A stretch of 56,112 bases of DNA from Secundilactobacillus kimchicus JCM 15530. GTDB taxonomy: Bacteria > Bacillota > Bacilli > Lactobacillales > Lactobacillaceae. Shown piece by piece: positions 51,560-56,112 of this stretch; positions within the stretch are counted from its first letter, which is position 1; every line of letters starts with the position of its first letter. Both the position numbers and the translations under genes were made by a program. Location of the stretch: NCBI RefSeq assembly GCF_001433995.1, contig NZ_AZCX01000014.1, positions 1-56,112 of the forward strand. Direction: 5' to 3'. Below the pieces are notes generated by a model. The model searched no databases, was not told the origin of the DNA, and saw only the letters and a program-made list of their open reading frames with translations.

Positions 51560-51590
51560 ACACCGATTCGGTTTTCGAATCGGCGTTTTT
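51560..51590. terminator. bidirectional terminator between mapA and trpA
   Basis: CCGATTCG / CGAATCGG with loop GTTTT; six A upstream and five T downstream serve both strands. Confidence 0.9.
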
Positions 51591-51608
51591 AATCGGCCAT
51601 AATTAAAG

Positions 51609-52412
51609 CTAAACGGCAGGATTCTTCGCAACGCCACTCACGGCCGCCTTCATCTGGCGCGTGTAATCGCGCAACTTGGCGGGAGCCTGGGTGCCGTATT
51701 CGGCCACGATATTGACGCAGGCGCTACCAACGATGGCGCCATCCGCAATGTTGGCCATCTCGGCGGCTTGTTCTGGGGTGTGAATCCCAAAGCCGATTGC
51801 GGCGGGGACATCTGTTACTGCTCGAATTTGGGCGATGAGGCCGGTCAGATCGTTGTTAAACTGGCTTCGTTCTCCGGTTACGCCAAGTGAGCTGACCACG
51901 TAGATGAAGCCGGTTGCGGCACCCGCAATTTTAGCGATTCGATCCCCAGAAGTCGGAGTGATGAGTGGAATGATGTCGACGTTGTAGCGTTCGGCAATCG
52001 GAGCCAGTTCGTCGCGTTCTTCAAACGGCAAGTCGGGAATCACTAAACCGCGGATGTCGAGTTCCGCACAACGCTGGCAAAATGCGTCGTAACCGTACTG
52101 AAAGACGATGTTGACGTAGGTTAAAAAGGCAATTGGCACGGCAGTTTGCTTGCGTGCTTCAACGACCATATCAAAGACCCGGTCCATCGGCAGATCAGGG
52201 TCATCCTTTAAAGCCCGCAGGTCAGCGGCTTGAATGACGGGGCCGTCAGCCACGGGATCTGAGAAGGGCACCCCAAGTTCCACAATATCGGCCCCGCCTT
52301 CGGCTAGCGCGACGATGTTTTGGACCGTAGTGTCAAAGTTTGGGTCGTTAGCAGTAACAAATGGAATAAAGGCTTTTTGATTGGTAAAAACTGGTTTTAA
52401 TTGACTATTCAT
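51609..52412 (-). CDS. trpA: tryptophan synthase alpha chain
   Basis: Converts indole-3-glycerol phosphate to indole, which is channelled to TrpB. The 267-residue TIM barrel shows [13 protein letters not shown] near residue 14, the catalytic Glu and Asp in [15 protein letters not shown] near 43-57, [11 protein letters not shown] near 98 and [13 protein letters not shown] near 208. I chose ATG 52412, which overlaps the end of trpB by eight bases with GGGAGTGG upstream; the frame runs 74 codons further, through trpB, but that stretch is not coding. Last gene of the trp operon. Confidence 0.95.
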   Translation of the reverse strand: MNSQLKPVFTNQKAFIPFVTANDPNFDTTVQNIVALAEGGADIVELGVPFSDPVADGPVIQAADLRALKDDPDLPMDRVFDMVVEARKQTAVPIAFLTYVNIVFQYGYDAFCQRCAELDIRGLVIPDLPFEERDELAPIAERYNVDIIPLITPTSGDRIAKIAGAATGFIYVVSSLGVTGERSQFNNDLTGLIAQIRAVTDVPAAIGFGIHTPEQAAEMANIADGAIVGSACVNIVAEYGTQAPAKLRDYTRQMKAAVSGVAKNPAV

Positions 52413-53619
52413 CGATGGCCACTCCCTTGTATTTGGCGATTGAGGCCACGTCTTTGTCTCCACGACCGGAAAGGGTGCAGACAATGATTTGGTCCTTGCG
52501 CATGGTTGGTGCGATTTTTTGAACGTAGGCGACAGCGTGGCAGCTTTCGATGGCAGCCACGATGCCTTCGGTTTTAGCGATGTATTCAAAGGCGGCAACG
52601 GCCTCATCATCGGTGACACCGACGTATTGGGCACGGCCGGTTGCGGCTAAGTGGGCGTGTTCTGGCCCCACGCCAGGGTAATCCAGACCGGCCGAAATGG
52701 AGTAAACCGGGTTGATTTGGCCGGTTTCGTTTTGCAGGAACATGGACTTCATACCGTGGAAGATCCCGTCAGAACCCCGTTCAACCGTTGCTGCAGTGAG
52801 GTTAGTATCCACGCCTTTACCCGCAGCCTCAGCACCGACTAATTGGACGCTGGGGTCGTCGATGTAGTTGGCGAAACTGCCGATGGCGTTGCTACCACCA
52901 CCCACACAGGCAACGACCATGTCTGGTAACTGACCGGTTTGGTCCTGCAACTGCGCCTTGGATTCCTGGCTAATGATACTTTGGAAATCGCGGACCATCA
53001 ACGGGTATGGGTGTGGACCGGTAGCGGATCCCATCAGGTAAAAGGTATCATCGACCCGGGTCGTCCAGTCTTGCAACGCCGCGTTAATGGCATCTTTGAG
53101 GACCATTGACCCGCTGGTGACGGGGTGCACCTTGGCGCCCAATAATTCCATCCGGTAGACGTTTAACTTTTGGCGGTCGGTGTCCTCCTTACCCATGAAG
53201 ACCTCACATTCCATTCCAAAGTAGGCGGCAATGGTGGCCGTGGCGACGCCGTGTTGCCCAGCGCCAGTTTCAGCAATTAAGCGAGTCTTACCCATATGCT
53301 TCGCCAGCAAGGCTTGACCGATAACGTTGTTAATCTTGTGGGCCCCCGTATGGTTGAGGTCTTCGCGCTTCAGGTAAATCTGGGCGCCGCCGAGGTCTTC
53401 TGTCATGCGTTTAGCATAGTACAGCAGTGATGGCCGGTTCGCATAATCGACTAAGAGATCATGTAATTCGGTTTTGAAGGTCGGGTCGTTTTTAAAATGC
53501 TCGTAGGCTTTCGCCATGTTATCGAGTTCGTTCATGAGGGTCTCAGGAATATATTGACCGCCGTATTCGCCGTAGCGACCGGTGGTATTAGGGTTCAATG
53601 CTAAGTTTAATTCAGTCAT
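52405..53619 (-). CDS. trpB: tryptophan synthase beta chain
   Basis: PLP enzyme condensing indole with serine. In 404 residues: [16 protein letters not shown] at the N-terminus, the PLP Lys in [10 protein letters not shown] near 90, [12 protein letters not shown] near 115 and the phosphate-binding [10 protein letters not shown] near 236. AAAGGACC precedes the ATG. Overlaps trpA by eight bases; follows trpF by 15. Confidence 0.96.
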   Translation of the reverse strand: MTELNLALNPNTTGRYGEYGGQYIPETLMNELDNMAKAYEHFKNDPTFKTELHDLLVDYANRPSLLYYAKRMTEDLGGAQIYLKREDLNHTGAHKINNVIGQALLAKHMGKTRLIAETGAGQHGVATATIAAYFGMECEVFMGKEDTDRQKLNVYRMELLGAKVHPVTSGSMVLKDAINAALQDWTTRVDDTFYLMGSATGPHPYPLMVRDFQSIISQESKAQLQDQTGQLPDMVVACVGGGSNAIGSFANYIDDPSVQLVGAEAAGKGVDTNLTAATVERGSDGIFHGMKSMFLQNETGQINPVYSISAGLDYPGVGPEHAHLAATGRAQYVGVTDDEAVAAFEYIAKTEGIVAAIESCHAVAYVQKIAPTMRKDQIIVCTLSGRGDKDVASIAKYKGVAIDE

Positions 53620-53634
53620 AGATGAGGGGTCCTT

Positions 53635-54216
53635 TCAGTTGATAGCGTGTGCGATTTTGATGATTTCTTGAATCTTAGCCGGGTCTTTTTGGCCCGCTGT
53701 TTCAACGCCAGAGCTCACGTCAACCACGTCTGGGTGAACGATTGAAACGGCGTCGATAATGTTTGTGCTGGTTAAACCGCCTGCCAAGATCAATGGGTGA
53801 GCGGCTTTTGGAAGCCGGTGCCAGTCGAGTGGAATACCGGATCCAGCGCCGCTATCAAGCATGGTGTAATCCGCCTGGGTTGGCGTCACCGGCGCGTCAG
53901 GTTGATAAACCTGAAAAACCTGAGCACCACCGGCTTGTAGCGCTTGGACGGTGGTTTCTGGTTCGTTGCCGTGAAGTTGGACGATTTGAATGGCGCCGGC
54001 TTGCACCGCGGCCATCATTTCGGCCAGGGGCGCATTCACGAATACTCCCACGGTAGGAATGGCTGGGTCAATGAGACTGCGAAAAGTGAGGGCCGTTTTT
54101 AAGTCGATTTGCCGGCGACTTTTGGCAAAAACGAATCCCGCAAAATCCGGTTTAAAGGTGTTCACGGCCTCGGTATCAACCGACCGCATCAGACCACAGA
54201 TTTTAATTTGCGTCAT
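53635..54216 (-). CDS. trpF: phosphoribosylanthranilate isomerase
   Basis: Amadori rearrangement of phosphoribosylanthranilate to CdRP. The 193-residue TIM barrel has the catalytic Cys in KICGLMRSVD near residue 5, VFVNAPLAEM near 57, IVQLHGNEPE near 78 and an Asp in VVDVSSGVE near 165. Its ATG overlaps the trpC stop in an ATGA. Confidence 0.94.
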   Translation of the reverse strand: MTQIKICGLMRSVDTEAVNTFKPDFAGFVFAKSRRQIDLKTALTFRSLIDPAIPTVGVFVNAPLAEMMAAVQAGAIQIVQLHGNEPETTVQALQAGGAQVFQVYQPDAPVTPTQADYTMLDSGAGSGIPLDWHRLPKAAHPLILAGGLTSTNIIDAVSIVHPDVVDVSSGVETAGQKDPAKIQEIIKIAHAIN

Positions 54217-55001
54217 TGGACGGTCACTCCCAGTAAGTCGGCAATTTTTTGGCGCTTGTCAGAGGCGCGCATCAGGGTCTCGCCAATCAGGACGCCGTTA
54301 ACGTTAGCCGCCTCCAACGCAGCGACATCTTGGCGATCGTGGATCCCGCTTTCGGCGATGAACGCCACGTTAGCGGGGACCAATGGTCGTAACTTGAGGC
54401 TGTTGCTCAGCGAAACGGTAAAGGTTTTGAGGTCGCGGTTGTTCACACCAATCATTTTTGCGCCAGCAGCCAAGGCCGTTTTAATTTCGGCTTCGTCGTG
54501 GGCCTCAACCAGAGCGGCGAGGCCAAGCTCGTGAGCCAATGCCAGGTAGCTGCTAAGCTGTTGAGGCGTTAGGATGGCAACGATTAATAAGACGATGCTG
54601 GCCCCGGCAGCCTTGGCTTGATACAACATGTAGTCGTCAATCACGAAGTCTTTCCGCAAAACGGGAGTGGTGACCGTGTGAGCGATTGCGTCGAGGTAGG
54701 CGATGTCCCCCTTGAAATAATCGGGTTCCGTTAAAACTGAGATGGCGGTGACCCCGGCAGTTGCGTAGGCAGCTGCGATGTCAACGTAGGGAAAGTCAGT
54801 CGCAATCTGGCCCTTGGAAGGGGAGGCTTGTTTGACCTCACCAATCAGGTGCATTCCCGGTGCCGTAAACTGGTCGTAGACGAGCTGTGGCGACTTAGTA
54901 GCGGCCTGAGCCGCACGTTGTTTCATTGCCTCCAGGCTGACTTGTTGTTTTTCAACTTGTAGTCGGCGGCGAGTGGCCGCCACGAGATCATCTAGAATCA
55001 T
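54213..55001 (-). CDS. trpC: indole-3-glycerol phosphate synthase
   Basis: Closes the indole ring from CdRP. The 262-residue TIM barrel shows [14 protein letters not shown] near 53 (catalytic Glu and Lys), [15 protein letters not shown] near 90, [22 protein letters not shown] near 114 and [10 protein letters not shown] near 182. Separate from trpF, not fused as in enteric bacteria. ATGA overlaps at both ends (with trpD and trpF). Confidence 0.95.
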   Translation of the reverse strand: MILDDLVAATRRRLQVEKQQVSLEAMKQRAAQAATKSPQLVYDQFTAPGMHLIGEVKQASPSKGQIATDFPYVDIAAAYATAGVTAISVLTEPDYFKGDIAYLDAIAHTVTTPVLRKDFVIDDYMLYQAKAAGASIVLLIVAILTPQQLSSYLALAHELGLAALVEAHDEAEIKTALAAGAKMIGVNNRDLKTFTVSLSNSLKLRPLVPANVAFIAESGIHDRQDVAALEAANVNGVLIGETLMRASDKRQKIADLLGVTVQ

Positions 55002-56029
55002 GCGACCGTGGCCTCCTTGGTTAATTCAATAAATTGGTCTAACTTCTGAGCGGCTTTTCCGCTGTCGATGGTAGCAGCAGCTAAGTCGATAGCTTCTTGC
55101 ATGGTCATTTCCGGATGGGCAGTGTACAGTGCCAACCCAGCGTTGAGGAGGACCACATCTCGCTTAGCGCCCAACTGACCGTTTAAAATATCACGGGTGA
55201 TTGTGGCGTTTTCGGCGGGGGTGCCGCCGACTACATCGGCCTTTTGAGCCCGCTTTAGGCCAAATTGTTCAGGTGTGATGGTCATTTCAGTTAAGTGGCC
55301 ATCCCGCACTTCGATCACGTGGGTCGGCGCTGAGATGGACACTTCGTCCAGCCCGTCAGTCCCGTGAACGACCAAGGCGTTTTTAACGCCGAGTTCGGTC
55401 AACACGTGGGCCATTGGTTCGAGCAGGCTATCATCATATACGCCCAGTAGTTGCATGCCTGCGTGAGCCGGGTTCGCTAGCGGTCCCAAGATGTTAAACA
55501 GGGTCCGAATTCCTAGTGTCTTTCGTACCGGGGCAACGTAGCGCATCGCTTGGTGGTACTCTTGGGCAAATAAGAAGCAGATGCCGATCTTGTTGAGAAT
55601 GGCTTCGCTTTGTTCAGGGGTGACGTTGATGTTGACGCCCAAGGCTTCAAGAACGTCAGCGGCGCCGCTCTTTGAGGAAGCCGCCCGGTTACCGTGTTTG
55701 GCGACGGGGGTGCCAGCGGCAGCGACAACCAATGAGCTTGTGGTTGAAATGTTGAACGTGTTGGCGTGGTCGCCGCCTGTTCCGACAATTTCAAGGACGG
55801 GTTCGCCAGCCTTAAACGTTAGGGCGTGGTCGCGCATTGAGTCGGCTGCGCCGGCAATTTCAGCGACGGTTTCGTGTTTAACGGTGAGGGCGGTCAATAA
55901 GCTTGAAATTTGAATATCACTAGCCTTGCCCTCCATAATTTCGTTCATTACGTCGTTCATTTCGGCGAAGGTTAAGTCAGTCCGGTTTGCGACTTTGGTA
56001 ATTGCGGTTGCGATTGTCATTTGAGTCAT
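54998..56029 (-). CDS. trpD: anthranilate phosphoribosyltransferase
   Basis: Transfers phosphoribosyl from PRPP to anthranilate. In 343 residues: [16 protein letters not shown] near 80-95 (PRPP loop), [21 protein letters not shown] near 105 and [15 protein letters not shown] near 165. GGAGG lies eight bases before ATG 56029; ATG 56020 is a second in-frame option. First trp gene inside the window; trpE and trpG would lie to the right. The last 83 bases upstream (56030-56112) show no convincing gene end. Confidence 0.95.
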   Translation of the reverse strand: MTQMTIATAITKVANRTDLTFAEMNDVMNEIMEGKASDIQISSLLTALTVKHETVAEIAGAADSMRDHALTFKAGEPVLEIVGTGGDHANTFNISTTSSLVVAAAGTPVAKHGNRAASSKSGAADVLEALGVNINVTPEQSEAILNKIGICFLFAQEYHQAMRYVAPVRKTLGIRTLFNILGPLANPAHAGMQLLGVYDDSLLEPMAHVLTELGVKNALVVHGTDGLDEVSISAPTHVIEVRDGHLTEMTITPEQFGLKRAQKADVVGGTPAENATITRDILNGQLGAKRDVVLLNAGLALYTAHPEMTMQEAIDLAAATIDSGKAAQKLDQFIELTKEATVA

Positions 56030-56112
56030 AGTTGATTCCTCCAGTTAGTTGAGTTGGGTGAGTGATCGGCTGATAGGTGATTAACTGGAATTGCCATCGT
56101 TTGATTGTCATG

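Noticed and set aside
52413-52634. Possible 74-residue N-terminal extension of trpA
   Set aside because: It overlaps trpB in another frame and lacks TrpA homology; the ATG at 52412 has a ribosome site and gives the normal family length.
56030-56112. Possible C-terminus of an upstream gene ending at the trpD ATGA
   Set aside because: A 28-codon open stretch exists on the minus strand, but it does not look like TrpG or TrpE and could be open by chance.

Overview
The window looks like the chromosome of a low-to-mid GC Gram-positive of the Lactobacillaceae, most likely an obligately heterofermentative lactobacillus (Levilactobacillus/Secundilactobacillus-like; the genus is my inference). The basis is gene content: phosphoketolase, bifunctional AdhE, maltose phosphorylase with a dedicated MFS carrier, MprF, paired LplA lipoate ligases, T-box and CIRCE control, strong GGAGG ribosome sites and frequent TTG/GTG starts. 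No tRNA, rRNA, insertion sequence, prophage or CRISPR array was seen.

Layout. 0.2-5.6 kb: menF, menD, menH and menC, giving chorismate to o-succinylbenzoate only. A perfect 125-bp tandem repeat separates menF from menD and supplies the menF stop codon. 5.6-15.0 kb: CIRCE-controlled hsp20, a secreted alpha/beta hydrolase, an aldo/keto reductase, a P-type ATPase, a DUF1836 protein with palindromic operators, and adhE with Rex and cre sites. 15.0-18.0 kb: a structured adhE 3' region, a small unknown gene and a large membrane protein. 18.0-20.0 kb: an accessory patch with an XRE regulator and small bacteriocin-immunity-like and membrane genes, at least two of which look broken. 20.1-25.6 kb: a DHA2 exporter with its DUF4811 partner, rbsK, aroD, an HD hydrolase and a YbaK-type deacylase.

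25.7-32.8 kb: a GntR regulator, phosphoketolase, a MarR-type regulator with a His-rich tail and an unknown gene (both promoters carry TTAGTTAG-type inverted repeats), an alpha-carbonic anhydrase without signal peptide, an RluA-type pseudouridine synthase and a UspA protein. 33.1-37.7 kb: two tandem lplA genes, more copies of the hairpin repeat family, a two-gene unknown operon, a probable stand-alone structured small RNA and a DUF915 hydrolase. 37.8-43.1 kb: mprF, then a promoter, palindrome and methionine T-box leader in front of metI-metC. 43.2-46.7 kb: an NAD(P)-binding protein, three unknown genes and ogt. 46.7-51.5 kb: a LacI regulator, maltose carrier and maltose phosphorylase with tandem LacI-type operators and a perfect cre. 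51.6 kb to the end: trpD-C-F-B-A on the minus strand with translational overlaps; trpE/G would lie outside.

The most unusual items are the hairpin repeat family with compensatory stem changes at three loci, the probable small RNA at 36.65-36.83 kb, the antiterminator-like geometry downstream of adhE, the multi-site MarR operators and the decaying bacteriocin-immunity patch.
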